From Extensimonas vulgaris (GTDB taxonomy: Bacteria; Pseudomonadota; Gammaproteobacteria; Burkholderiales; Burkholderiaceae_C), in the NCBI RefSeq assembly GCF_003337425.1, contig NZ_QPJU01000002.1:434001-498000 (forward strand): 64,000 bases of DNA, given 5' to 3'. The notes beneath the pieces were generated by a model. The model ran no database searches. It was given only the letters and a program-made list of their open reading frames with translations, and was not told where the DNA came from. Made by a program: the position numbers and the translations under genes. Below, piece by piece: positions 1 to 8,536 of this stretch (its first letter is position 1; every line of letters starts with the position of its first letter).

Positions 1-432
1 GACCAGTTCACCCTTCTTGTCGAGCGGCAGCATGCGTCGTGCATCGGTCAACGGGTGGATCACCACCGTGGTGTCCTGCCGAGCCTCGACCACTTCGTCG
101 AGATAACAGATGGCGCCATGTCGCACGGCCAGGGTCAGCGGTCCGTCGTGCCAGCGTGTGCCGTCGGTGTCGAGCAGGTAGCGGCCGACCAGGTCGGCCG
201 CTGTCATATCTTCATTGCAGGCCAGGGTGACGAGCGGGCGGCCCAGCTTCCAGGCCATGTACTCGACAAAGCGCGTCTTGCCGCAACCCGTGGGGCCCTT
301 GAGCAGCAGGGGAAGGCGGTGGCGCCAGGCGTGTTCGTACAGCGCGACTTCGCGCGCACTCGGCCGGTAATAGGGCTGCTCGGCGATGCGGTAGGCGGCC
401 AGCGGATCGGCGGGCGTTTCGGAAAGGTTCAC
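1..432 (-). CDS. MoxR/NorQ-type AAA+ ATPase, partial (C-terminus outside window)
   Basis: The 144 visible codons encode the N-terminal part of an AAA+ ATPase of the CbbQ/NirQ/NorQ group, which remodel or activate partner enzymes. Walker A reads GPTGCGKT at about residues 45-52, and a Walker B-like CYLDEVVEA follows near residue 110. A GTG at 432 is the chosen start; no convincing Shine-Dalgarno sequence precedes it and a start slightly upstream is possible. It lies 65 bases after amiE on the same strand, so it probably belongs to the amide operon. Pseudomonas amidase operons also carry an ATPase gene (amiB) after amiE, which is a plausible parallel but not proof of orthology. The gene runs off the window edge. 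Confidence 0.8.
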   Translation of the reverse strand, partial: MNLSETPADPLAAYRIAEQPYYRPSAREVALYEHAWRHRLPLLLKGPTGCGKTRFVEYMAWKLGRPLVTLACNEDMTAADLVGRYLLDTDGTRWHDGPLTLAVRHGAICYLDEVVEARQDTTVVIHPLTDARRMLPLDKKGELV

Positions 433-497
433 GTCGGACAGAGTTGCAGAGGAAAAAATGCGTGCAGGGACGCAAGGCCTCCGGCACGCGCGCCGCG

Positions 498-1535
498 TCA
501 GCGGTGGGTTGCGGGGGTGTTGGGAATGCCCTCGATCGGACACTCCGGCACACCCACGGTGTCACGTGTGATGGCCTCGACCTGCTTGCGCGTGCCCTCC
601 GGGTCGTTGATCCACTTGCCGTAGAACTCGTAGGGGCAGGTGGCGACGCCGGTGGCTTCCTCGCCCGAGTTGATCTTGCCGGTGTAGCCGCGGTGCAGCA
701 GCTTGAACAGGTGGTTCTCGCTCTGGCCGTTCTTGCGGAAATCGCGGATCAGGCTCTTGGACAGCGCTGCGTACTGCACGCCCATTTCCTCCTCGCCGCA
801 TTCGCCCAACGTGCGGCCGTCGAAGCCGATCAGGGCGCTGTGGCCGAAGTATGAATAGACACCGTCGAAGCCGGTGGCGTTGGCCACGGCCACGTAGCTG
901 TTGTTGGCCCAGGCCATGGCCTTGGCCATGAGCACCTGCTGGTCCTTGGCCGGGTACATATAGCCTTGGCAGCGCACGATGAGCTCGGCGCCCTTCATGG
1001 CGCAGTCGCGCCATATCTCGGGGTAGTTGCCGTCGTCGCAGATGATCAGGCTGATCTTCAGGCCCTTGGGACCTTCGGACACATAGGTGCAGTAGCCTGG
1101 GTACCAACCTTCGATCGGCACCCAAGGCATGATCTTGCGGTACTTCTGCACGATCTCACCCTGGTCGTTCATGAGGATCAGGGTGTTGTAGGGCGCCTTG
1201 TTGGGGTGCTCCTCATGGCGCTCGCCGGTAAGTGAGAACACGCCCCAGACCTTGGCCTTGCGGCAGGCCTCGGCAAAGATGGCGGTCTCCTCGCCCGGCA
1301 CTGCGGCGGCGGTGTCGTACATTTCCTTGGCGTCGTACATGATGCCGTGGGTGCTGTACTCGGGGAAGACCACCAGGTCCATGCCGGGCAGGCCCTGCTT
1401 CATTCCGATCACCATGTCGGCGATCTTGCGCGCGTTGTCCAGCACTTCGGCTTTCGTGTGCAGACGCGGCATCTTGTAGTTGACGACCGCCACGCCGACG
1501 GTGTCGTTGCTGCTCGAAATATCTCCGTGAATCAT
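498..1535 (-). CDS. amiE: Aliphatic amidase AmiE
   Basis: Cytoplasmic nitrilase-superfamily amidase (EC 3.5.1.4) that hydrolyses short aliphatic amides such as acetamide to the acid and ammonia. The 345-residue length and the opening MIHGDISSS...VGVAVVNYK match the AmiE family closely. The catalytic triad is visible: Glu59 in FPEYST, Lys134 in QKYRKIMPW and Cys166 in [11 protein letters not shown]. The C-terminal extension beyond GKWINDPEG favours AmiE over the shorter formamidase AmiF. The start has a good AGGAG site. It follows fmdB after about 165 noncoding bases on the same strand, in an operon that also carries a formamidase and a urea/amide ABC transporter. Confidence 0.95.
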   Translation of the reverse strand: MIHGDISSSNDTVGVAVVNYKMPRLHTKAEVLDNARKIADMVIGMKQGLPGMDLVVFPEYSTHGIMYDAKEMYDTAAAVPGEETAIFAEACRKAKVWGVFSLTGERHEEHPNKAPYNTLILMNDQGEIVQKYRKIMPWVPIEGWYPGYCTYVSEGPKGLKISLIICDDGNYPEIWRDCAMKGAELIVRCQGYMYPAKDQQVLMAKAMAWANNSYVAVANATGFDGVYSYFGHSALIGFDGRTLGECGEEEMGVQYAALSKSLIRDFRKNGQSENHLFKLLHRGYTGKINSGEEATGVATCPYEFYGKWINDPEGTRKQVEAITRDTVGVPECPIEGIPNTPATHR

Positions 1536-1700
1536 GATTGCTTACTCCTGTGCATTCAATTTCTGGCTTTAGACACAAGTTGTTAGCCAACGACAGTCCA
1601 GCCGGGAAAAGCCGTGGAACCGGCAGTTTCGGACCATTGGCTTTGCCCCCTGCAAGGGGATGGCGCAGCGACACGTAGGGCGCGCAGCCTCGGGGTGAAC

Positions 1701-2051
1701 TCAATGACTAATCATCCAGGGGCGCTTGGACGGAAAGGTCTTGGCGCCGCTGGGGACGGTGACGGTGGCGCCGCGCTTGCTGCCGGTCGAGCAACAACCA
1801 CACCCCGCCGGATGCTTGAGCCGCCCGTACGATCCATCCCGCGAGGAGCCCGGCGCGTGCGACGCCCTCTCGTTGGTCTCGTGCGCGCGGCGCGTATGGT
1901 TGCTCAGGCAGGCCAGGCGGGGCGCGGCAACGAACACGCGGGGCGCGTTGGCACCGCAGTCGGGGCAGGCGCAGGGCTCGTCGCGCCGTGCCAGACTGCG
2001 CAGCGCTTCGAAACCGCCGCAGTTCGGACAGGCATAGTCATAGGTTGGCAT
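1701..2051 (-). CDS. fmdB: FmdB-family zinc-ribbon protein
   Basis: Small 116-residue protein with an N-terminal zinc ribbon: MPTYDYACPNCGGFE supplies Cys8 and Cys11, and CACPDCG supplies Cys29 and Cys32. This is the FmdB domain, first described as a regulatory protein beside formamidase in Methylophilus. The region after residue 50 is low in recognisable structure but contains another Cys-rich stretch (AGCGCCSTG). It starts 16 bases after the stop of fmdA with an AAGGAG site, so co-translation is likely. Its exact molecular role is not established; a zinc-dependent regulatory function is inferred from the family name. Confidence 0.85.
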   Translation of the reverse strand: MPTYDYACPNCGGFEALRSLARRDEPCACPDCGANAPRVFVAAPRLACLSNHTRRAHETNERASHAPGSSRDGSYGRLKHPAGCGCCSTGSKRGATVTVPSGAKTFPSKRPWMISH

Positions 2052-2067
2052 GCGGGGCTCCTTGCGT

Positions 2068-3303
2068 TTACTTCTTGACGTCGGGCGAGATCGGCATCTG
2101 GATGCTGCCGTCGATGAACTTCACCGGGCCGGCCGCCGTGGGGTTGATGTCGAAGTCGAAGATCTCGGTCGGCAGCCAGAGCGTCGCGCAGGCGTTGGGT
2201 ACGTCTACCACGCCGCTGATGTGGCCTTGCACCGGCGCCGTGCCAAGGATGGAGTAGGCCTGCGCGCCGCTGTAGCCGAATTTCTTCAGGTACTCGATGG
2301 CATTCAGGCAGGCCTGGCGGTAGGCCACAGTCACATCCAGGTAATGCTGCTTGCCCTGCTCGTCGACCGAGATGCCTTCGAAGATCAGGTAGTCCTTGTA
2401 GTTTGGGGTGATGGGGCTGGGCTTGAAGATCGGATTCTTGATGCCGTACTTGGCCACGCCGCCCTTGATCAGGTTGACGCGCATGTGCACCCAGCCGGCC
2501 ATCTCAATGGCGCCGCAGAACGTGATCTCGCCATCGCCCTGACTGAAGTGCAGGTCACCGACCGACAGGCCGCCACCGTCGACATAAACCGGGAAGAAGA
2601 CGCGCGAGCCACGCGACAGGTCCTTGATGTCGCAGTTGCCGCCATGCTCGCGCGGAGGCACGGTGCGCGCACCCTCGGTGGCGATCTTGGTTCTGACGTC
2701 TCCCTGGGCCTTGCCGCAGTGCGCGGTGGCGGCGAAGGGCGGGTTGGCCAAGCCGGGAACGCGAGTCGGGTCGGTGTCGATCAGCGCCTGCTCGCGCTTG
2801 TTCCACTCCTCGAGCATCTTCTTGTCGGGCAGGCAGCCAATCAGGCCCGGGTGGATCAGGCCAGCATACTCGACGCCCGGCACGTGGCGGCTCTTGGTGA
2901 ACATGCCGTTGAAGTCCCAGATGGACTTCTGGGCCAGCGGGAAGTGGTCGGTCAGGAAGCCGCCGCCGTTCTGTTTGCTGAAGAAGCCGTTGAAACCCCA
3001 CTGGCTGTCCTGCTTAGCACCGATGTCCAGCAGGTCCACCACCAGCAGGTCGCCCGGCTCGGCGCCCTGCACCCCCACCGGGCCCGAAAGGTAGTGCACG
3101 GTGGTCAAGTCAATGTCGCGCACATCGTCTGCACTGTCGTTGTTCTTGATGTAGCCGCCGGTCCAGTCGTAGGTCTCAAGGATGAAATCGTCGCCCGGCT
3201 TGACCCAGACCGCAATCGGGATATCCGGGTGCCAGCGGTTGTGCACCAGCGGGTTGCTCGGCGCGGGTTGGTTCAGATCGACTTTGATCAGGGTTTCAGC
3301 CAT
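2068..3303 (-). CDS. fmdA: Formamidase FmdA (acetamidase/formamidase family)
   Basis: 411-residue enzyme of the acetamidase/formamidase family (EC 3.5.1.49 expected), converting formamide to formate and ammonia in the cytoplasm. It is unrelated in fold to AmiE. Characteristic stretches are the opening MAETLIKVDLNQPAP, the HNRWHPDIP segment, EPGDLLVVDLLDIG and the FSQGDGEITFCGAIEM region. The start has a strong AAAGGAG site. It sits between the transporter ATPase urtE (41 bases upstream) and fmdB, resembling the fmd gene group of Methylophilus, where amide uptake genes accompany fmdA. With amiE it gives two independent amide hydrolases in one operon. Confidence 0.93.
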   Translation of the reverse strand: MAETLIKVDLNQPAPSNPLVHNRWHPDIPIAVWVKPGDDFILETYDWTGGYIKNNDSADDVRDIDLTTVHYLSGPVGVQGAEPGDLLVVDLLDIGAKQDSQWGFNGFFSKQNGGGFLTDHFPLAQKSIWDFNGMFTKSRHVPGVEYAGLIHPGLIGCLPDKKMLEEWNKREQALIDTDPTRVPGLANPPFAATAHCGKAQGDVRTKIATEGARTVPPREHGGNCDIKDLSRGSRVFFPVYVDGGGLSVGDLHFSQGDGEITFCGAIEMAGWVHMRVNLIKGGVAKYGIKNPIFKPSPITPNYKDYLIFEGISVDEQGKQHYLDVTVAYRQACLNAIEYLKKFGYSGAQAYSILGTAPVQGHISGVVDVPNACATLWLPTEIFDFDINPTAAGPVKFIDGSIQMPISPDVKK

Positions 3304-3343
3304 GGTGATGCTCCTTTGTGGACAGGGAAATCAGACAGTTGGA

Positions 3344-4033
3344 TCAGACGGAGAGGTAGGACTTGATGCAGTTGATGTCGGTCTGGTCGCGTGCAGTTTC
3401 GTGCACCAGGCGGCCGCCTTCGATGACAAACAGGCGGTCGGCCACGTCCATCGCGAAAGACAGCACCTGCTCGGAGACGATGATCGTGATCTCGCGCAGT
3501 TTGCGGATCTCGTTGAGCGCCTTGGCGATGTCCTTGATGATCGAAGGCTGGATGCCCTCGGTGGGCTCGTCCAGCAGCAGCACCTTGGGGTCGGTCACCA
3601 GCGCGCGGGCAATCGCCAGCTGCTGCTGCTGCCCGCCTGAGAGATTGCCACCCTTGCGCCTGCGCATGTCCCAGAGGATAGGGAAGAGCGCGTAGATTTC
3701 TTCCGGGATGCGCTTGACCTTGGCGTTTTCCAGACCTGTCTGGATGTTTTCCTCCACTGTTAGAGTGGGGAAGATCATGCGGCCTTGCGGGACGTAGGCA
3801 ATGCCCTTGGCGACGCGTTTGTAGCTCTCGTCCATCGAAACATCCTGGCCGGCCACCTCGATCTGGCCGGACTTCAGCGGCAGCACGCCCATCAGACTCT
3901 TGAACAGCGTGGTCTTGCCCATGCCGTTGCGGCCCATGATGGCGACTGTCTCGTTCTTCTTTCCCTCGAAGGAGATGCCGTGCAGCGCTTCGCTCTGGCC
4001 ATAGGCCGTGTACAAGTCGGTGACTTTGAGCAT
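3344..4033 (-). CDS. urtE: Urea/amide ABC transporter ATPase UrtE
   Basis: 229-residue ATPase of the branched-chain amino acid (HAAT) type transporter group; the second of two ATPases that power import of urea or short amides. Walker A is GRNGMGKTT at about residues 34-42, the ABC signature is LSGGQQQQLAIARAL and Walker B is KVLLLDEPTEG. The EGIQPSIIKDI stretch after Walker B is typical of UrtE and LivF proteins. It starts 18 bases after the urtD stop with an AGGAG site. Specificity between urea and amides cannot be read from this subunit. Confidence 0.93.
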   Translation of the reverse strand: MLKVTDLYTAYGQSEALHGISFEGKKNETVAIMGRNGMGKTTLFKSLMGVLPLKSGQIEVAGQDVSMDESYKRVAKGIAYVPQGRMIFPTLTVEENIQTGLENAKVKRIPEEIYALFPILWDMRRRKGGNLSGGQQQQLAIARALVTDPKVLLLDEPTEGIQPSIIKDIAKALNEIRKLREITIIVSEQVLSFAMDVADRLFVIEGGRLVHETARDQTDINCIKSYLSV

Positions 4034-4051
4034 GGTGCTTCTCCTAGGGGT

Positions 4052-4795
4052 TCAGTGACCGAGATAGACGTCGATCACCTTGGGATCGGCTTGCACGGTT
4101 TCCATCGAGCCTTCAGCCAGTATCTTTCCTTGGTGCATGACGGTGACCTTGTGCGCGATCTGCTTGACGAACTCCATGTCATGCTCGATAACGATCACTG
4201 ATCGGCCCTTGCAGATGCGCTTGAGCAATTCGGCGGTGAGCTCACGCTCGCGCGCGCTCATGCCGGCGATGGGTTCGTCCAGCATCAGCAGTTCTGGCTC
4301 CTGCATCAGAAGCATCCCGATTTCCAGCCACTGTTTCTGTCCGTGCGACAACAGACCGGCTTCCATGTCCAGAGCACCGATCAGACCGATCTCTTCGGCT
4401 ACCACCTGCACACGGGCTTTGACCTCGTCGGTGCACTTGAAGCCCAGCGCGCCGAAGACCGAGCGCCCGGCCGGGTAGGACACTTCCAGATTCTGGAACA
4501 CGGAAAGGTTCTCGTAGATCGACGGCGTCTGGAACTTGCGTCCGATGCCGCGTCGTACCCGGATGTGCTCGTCCAGCGTGGTCAGCTCCTCGTTCTTGAA
4601 CTTGATGCTGCCGGCGCTGGCTTTGGTCTTGCCACAAATTAGGTCCAGAAGCGTAGTCTTGCCGGCGCCGTTGGGACCGATGATCACGCGCAACTCGTTC
4701 CTGTCGACGTAAAGCGTGAGGTTGTCGATGGCCTTGAATCCGTCGAAGGAGACGGTAAGGTCTTCCACAGCCAGGGCGAAGTCGGTATTGCTCAT
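4052..4795 (-). CDS. urtD: Urea/amide ABC transporter ATPase UrtD
   Basis: 247-residue ATPase partner of UrtE, LivG-like. Walker A is GPNGAGKTTLLD, the signature is the UrtD-type LSHGQKQWLEIGMLL and Walker B is LLMLDEPIAGM. The reading frame stays open upstream of the chosen ATG, but the ATG at 4795 has a good GGAG site and begins the conserved MSNTDFALAVEDLTVSF. It follows urtC after 23 bases. Confidence 0.93.
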   Translation of the reverse strand: MSNTDFALAVEDLTVSFDGFKAIDNLTLYVDRNELRVIIGPNGAGKTTLLDLICGKTKASAGSIKFKNEELTTLDEHIRVRRGIGRKFQTPSIYENLSVFQNLEVSYPAGRSVFGALGFKCTDEVKARVQVVAEEIGLIGALDMEAGLLSHGQKQWLEIGMLLMQEPELLMLDEPIAGMSARERELTAELLKRICKGRSVIVIEHDMEFVKQIAHKVTVMHQGKILAEGSMETVQADPKVIDVYLGH

Positions 4796-4818
4796 GAGGG
4801 GCTCCTGCGTGTGGGCGA

Positions 4819-6018
4819 TCAGGCGCTCTGGCCGCTCAGCGCGGCCGGCACCGCGGGGCTGCCGCTGCATGCCGCGGGCGCATCTTCGGCCGAGGTGGTG
4901 GCGTCGCGAGCCACGGCAAGGTGCACAGCGCGGCGCTGGACCTGGTTGTGCCGCCACCAGGGCAGCACCTTCTGCGTCCACACGCCGGCCAGACCGTCAG
5001 GGAAGGCCATGGTCACGCCGATGAAGAGCGCGGCCATCAGGAACAGCCAGAGGTCTGGGAAGCTTTCCGAGAAGTAGGTCTTGCCGAAGTTCACTAGCAG
5101 GGTGCCATATATAGCGCCCACCAGGCTCATACGTCCGCCCACTGCGGCGAAGATCACCATTTCGATCGAGGGCACGATGCCCACGAAGGATGGCGACATG
5201 AATCCGACCTGCAGAGTGAACAGCGCCCCGCCGATACCGGACAGCGCTGCCGCTAGGCAGAACACGAAGACCTTGAACATGGCCACGTCATAGCCTGAGA
5301 AACGCACCCGGTCTTCCTTGTCGCGCATGGCCAGCAACAGGGTACCCAACTTGCTGCGCTGGATCCACCCGCACAGCACGACGGTGCCCAGCAGCATCAG
5401 CGCGCAGACGTAGTAGAGAATGTACTTGGCACTGTTGGTGCGGATATCCCAGCCCAAAAGTGTTTTGAGGTCAGTCATCCCGTTGACACCGCCGGTGTAA
5501 CCCTGTTGGCCGATGATGAGCACCGTAAGGATCAGCGCCACCGCCTGTGTGATGATGGCGAAGTACACGCCGCCTACGCGTCGCTTGAACATGGCGTAGC
5601 CGATGATGAAGGCCAATGCGGTTGGGATGGCAATCACCGCTAGCAGCGCAAAGGGCAGATGCTCGAAGGGCTTCCACCACAGAGGCAGGGCCGTGAGCTG
5701 GTTCCAGTCCATGAAATCCGGAATACCCGGGGTGGACTGTATCTTGGTGCTGATTGGGTCGGAGGCCTCGAGCTTAAGGAACATGGCCATGGCGTAGCCG
5801 CCCAGACCGAAAAACACGCCCTGGCCTAGGCTGAGCACGCCGCCATAGCCCCATAGCATCACCAGCCCGAGGGCCACGAAGCCGTAGGTCAGGTACTTGC
5901 CGACCAGGTTGAGGCGGAAGATGTCGAACATGAGGGGGAAGACGAGCAGCAGCAGGACGGCGAGGATGGCAACGCTCCCCAGGCCGCGACTGGTGATCCA
6001 TGCTTTGAGTTGGTTCAT
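4819..6018 (-). CDS. urtC: Urea/amide ABC transporter permease UrtC
   Basis: 399-residue LivM-like membrane permease with about ten hydrophobic segments. Landmarks are LWGYGGVLSLGQGVFFGLGGYAM near residues 55-77, the GVYFAIITQAVALI segment and LAMRDKEDRVRFSGYDV in the cytoplasmic coupling loop. The last 40 or so residues (ATTSAEDAPAACSGSPAV) are a low-complexity cytoplasmic tail not needed for transport in family terms. The start has GGAG. It pairs with UrtB to form the channel of the importer. Confidence 0.93.
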   Translation of the reverse strand: MNQLKAWITSRGLGSVAILAVLLLLVFPLMFDIFRLNLVGKYLTYGFVALGLVMLWGYGGVLSLGQGVFFGLGGYAMAMFLKLEASDPISTKIQSTPGIPDFMDWNQLTALPLWWKPFEHLPFALLAVIAIPTALAFIIGYAMFKRRVGGVYFAIITQAVALILTVLIIGQQGYTGGVNGMTDLKTLLGWDIRTNSAKYILYYVCALMLLGTVVLCGWIQRSKLGTLLLAMRDKEDRVRFSGYDVAMFKVFVFCLAAALSGIGGALFTLQVGFMSPSFVGIVPSIEMVIFAAVGGRMSLVGAIYGTLLVNFGKTYFSESFPDLWLFLMAALFIGVTMAFPDGLAGVWTQKVLPWWRHNQVQRRAVHLAVARDATTSAEDAPAACSGSPAVPAALSGQSA

Positions 6019-6046
6019 GGTTGGACTCCGGTAATGAATGCCGATC

Positions 6047-6961
6047 TCAGCGGCGTACCTTGCTGGCGAACAGGCCCTGCGGGCGGATCATCAGGATCAC
6101 GACGATCAGCGAGAGCGTGAGCACCTTGGCCATCGAGCCGGTCATGAAGAACTCGCTGATCGATTGCATCTGCGCGATACCGAAGGCCGAGGCGACAGTG
6201 CCAAGCAGGCTCGCCGCACCGCCGAAGGTCACGACGAGGAAGGAATCGACGATGTAAAGAGAGCCGGAAGTCGGCCCGGTGGAGCCGATGGTGGTGAAGG
6301 CCGCGCCAGCCACCCCGGCGATGCCGCAGCCGATAGCAAACGTCAGGCGGTCAGTCTTCTTGGTGTTGATGCCGATGGCGTTGGCCATGGTGCGGTTGCT
6401 CACCGTGGCGCGCACCCGCAGGCCCCAGCGGCTCTTGTATAGGGCCAGCAGCACGCCACCGGAGACCAGTGCGGTCAGGCCCAGCACGAACAGACCGTTG
6501 ATCGGAATGTCCAGGCCCTCGTGAGGCGACCAGGAACCCATCAGCCACTCGGGCAGGGTGGGGCTGACCTCCTTCGGGCCGATGGCCGTACGGAACACCT
6601 GCTGGATCGCCAGGCTCAGCCCCCAGGTGGCCAGCAGCGTGTCCAGCGGACGCTTGTAGAGGAAGCGGATCAGGCCCCACTCCACCAGCCAGCCCGCGAT
6701 GAAGGCGAGGATGAAGGCCACGCCGATGGCCAGCGGGAAGTAGTAGGGCATGAAGTTGGGCGCCAGCTTCTCCGTCAGCATGGAAAAGAGGAACACCGTG
6801 TAGGCGCCGATGGTCATGAACTCGCCATGCGCCATGTTGATCACGCCCATCTGGCCGAAGATGATGGCCAGGCCCAGCCCCATGAGCAGCAGGACCGAGA
6901 AGAGGCTGAGTCCGGCGAAGCCTTGCATGAGGGCGATGTTGAGCACTTCCGAAAATTCCAT
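6047..6961 (-). CDS. urtB: Urea/amide ABC transporter permease UrtB
   Basis: 304-residue LivH-like permease. It carries the conserved GLGLAIIFGQMGVINMAHGE segment, the EWGLIRFLYKRPLDTLLATWG loop, and TDRLTFAIGCGIAGVAGAAF. It lacks the long N-terminal extension present in many other UrtB proteins and corresponds to the core permease only. It starts 90 bases after the urtA stop with AGGTGA upstream, and urtC follows after 28 bases. Confidence 0.92.
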   Translation of the reverse strand: MEFSEVLNIALMQGFAGLSLFSVLLLMGLGLAIIFGQMGVINMAHGEFMTIGAYTVFLFSMLTEKLAPNFMPYYFPLAIGVAFILAFIAGWLVEWGLIRFLYKRPLDTLLATWGLSLAIQQVFRTAIGPKEVSPTLPEWLMGSWSPHEGLDIPINGLFVLGLTALVSGGVLLALYKSRWGLRVRATVSNRTMANAIGINTKKTDRLTFAIGCGIAGVAGAAFTTIGSTGPTSGSLYIVDSFLVVTFGGAASLLGTVASAFGIAQMQSISEFFMTGSMAKVLTLSLIVVILMIRPQGLFASKVRR

Positions 6962-7051
6962 GTCGTCACCTGCCTTCCTTGTGTCTTTGCCAAGCGACGG
7001 CCCCTGGTGGACTCTTCTGGGTGCCGCCGCCTCCTATGTATAGTGAGCCGC

Positions 7052-8320
7052 TTACTGGTAGCCTTTGGGGAAAGGGTTGGGTTCGATCAGGTCCTTGGAC
7101 TCCGCCACAACTTTGAATGTGCCGTCGGGTTGTCCTTGAGCAATGCGAGCGCGGCTCCACAAGTGGTGGTTGGCGTGAATCTTCACGTAGCCCTCGGGTG
7201 CCGTTTTGAGCTCGATGCCGGGCGAGGCGGCCACCACCTTGTCCACATCAAAGCTGCCGGCCTTCTCCACCGCTAGCTTCCACAGCCATGGCCCCAGGTA
7301 GGCCGCCTGTGTAACGTCGCCGATGACCGCTTTGGGGCCGTATTTGGCCTTGAACGCTTCAACGAATTTCTTGTTGTTGTCGTTGCTGAGTGTTTGGAAA
7401 TACTTCATCGACGAGTAGAAACCGGCGAAATTCTCGCCGCCGATGCCGAGCATTTCATCTTCCGTCACAGAAAGAGTCAGTAGAAACTGCTTGGCACCGG
7501 TGATCCCTGCAGCTTTGAGCTGCTTGTAGAAGGCCACGTTCGAGCCTCCCACTACGGCTGCGAAAATGCAATCAGGCTTGGCCAGCTTGATTTTGTTGAT
7601 TAGCGAGTTGAAGTTGGTATTGCCCAGCGGGTAATATTCTTCGCCGACGACCTTGCCTTTCTGGAAGTTCTCGATGTGCTTGCGAGCGATCTTCATCGAA
7701 GTGCGTGGCCATATATAGTCGCTGCCGACCAGAAAGAATGTCTTGGCCTGCTTTTCGTTCTTGGCCCAATCCAGACCCCATAGGATTTGCTGCGTCGCTT
7801 CCTGGCCCGTGTAAATGACGTTTTTGGACTGTTCAAGACCCTCGTAGAAAGTTGGGTAGTACAGCAAACCATTTTCCTTCTCGAAAATGGGCAACACTGC
7901 TTTTCGCGAGGCGCTGGTCCAACAACCGAAGACACAGGCTACGCGGTCGTTGACCAGCAGCTTCTTGGATTTCTCAGCGAATGTCGGCCAGTCGGAGGCC
8001 CCGTCCTCTTTGATGACCTTGATCTGACGGCCCAGGATGCCACCCATGCTGTTGATCTGGTCGATGGCTAGTTGTTCGGCTTGGATGGAACCCGTCTCTG
8101 AGATTGCCATGGTGCCTGTGGCTGAGTGCAGTTGTCCCACCACTACTTCAGAATCCGTCACAGCAAGTTTGGTTGTATTTACGGCGGCCGTTGCGGGTTT
8201 AGCGGCGTGGCCCAGGACCGGCAGCCCGACCATGGACATGGCACCCAGGCTTTGCAAGATGCGGCGGCGCTGCAGGTCAGCGGCAGAAGGGCGGAAGGTC
8301 GAGGTGGATGGTTTCTTCAT
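7052..8320 (-). CDS. urtA: Urea/amide ABC transporter substrate-binding protein UrtA
   Basis: 422-residue periplasmic type-I binding protein and first gene of the transporter-amidase operon. The signal sequence contains QRRRILQSLGAM, a twin-arginine-like motif followed by a hydrophobic core and cleavage near GHAAKPA, so Tat export is possible. The mature protein shows the UrtA/AmiC features VGQLHSATGTMAISE, EDGASDWPTFAEK, FGCWTSASRKAV and YYPLGNTNFN. The start at 8320 gives this signal peptide; AAGGAT precedes it. The neighbouring amidases suggest that amides as well as urea may be ligands, which is inference. Confidence 0.94.
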   Translation of the reverse strand: MKKPSTSTFRPSAADLQRRRILQSLGAMSMVGLPVLGHAAKPATAAVNTTKLAVTDSEVVVGQLHSATGTMAISETGSIQAEQLAIDQINSMGGILGRQIKVIKEDGASDWPTFAEKSKKLLVNDRVACVFGCWTSASRKAVLPIFEKENGLLYYPTFYEGLEQSKNVIYTGQEATQQILWGLDWAKNEKQAKTFFLVGSDYIWPRTSMKIARKHIENFQKGKVVGEEYYPLGNTNFNSLINKIKLAKPDCIFAAVVGGSNVAFYKQLKAAGITGAKQFLLTLSVTEDEMLGIGGENFAGFYSSMKYFQTLSNDNNKKFVEAFKAKYGPKAVIGDVTQAAYLGPWLWKLAVEKAGSFDVDKVVAASPGIELKTAPEGYVKIHANHHLWSRARIAQGQPDGTFKVVAESKDLIEPNPFPKGYQ

Positions 8321-8536
8321 GATGCGATCCTTAAATGAGAAGTGGGAACCAAGAACACCCGGTAGAGATGTCGGGTGAAGCAAAATCATTACGGCCCTGA
8401 GGTTAGGGATATCCCCACATGGTGCCCATACGTCATTTGACGTACGCAAGAGCAATTGCGACTGGAGAACGATTCTTGCTTCCGCTTCAGAAAGGGGTCT
8501 GATTGACACCTGAGGCACGCACCAAAAGGAGAGCGC
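8321..8536. promoter_or_regulatory. Divergent control region between urtA and the permease-kinase gene
   Basis: This 216-base region separates the two divergent transcription units. It holds a perfect inverted repeat TACGTC-ATTT-GACGTA at 8429-8444, a candidate site for the LuxR-type regulator encoded nearby, and a 10-base palindrome GGGATATCCC at 8406-8415. Within the urtA leader an inverted repeat CACCCG/CGGGTG (8356-8377) could form a small hairpin. The kinase gene start is preceded by AAAGGAG. No sigma-54 consensus was recognised by eye. Confidence 0.5.

Noticed and set aside
2050-3366. 438-codon plus-strand frame opposite fmdA
   Set aside because: Antisense shadow; fmdA has clear family motifs and a ribosome-binding site.
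8406-8415. GGGATATCCC palindrome as a second operator
   Set aside because: Ten-base palindromes can arise by chance and there is no second copy nearby; kept only as a note in the promoter entry.
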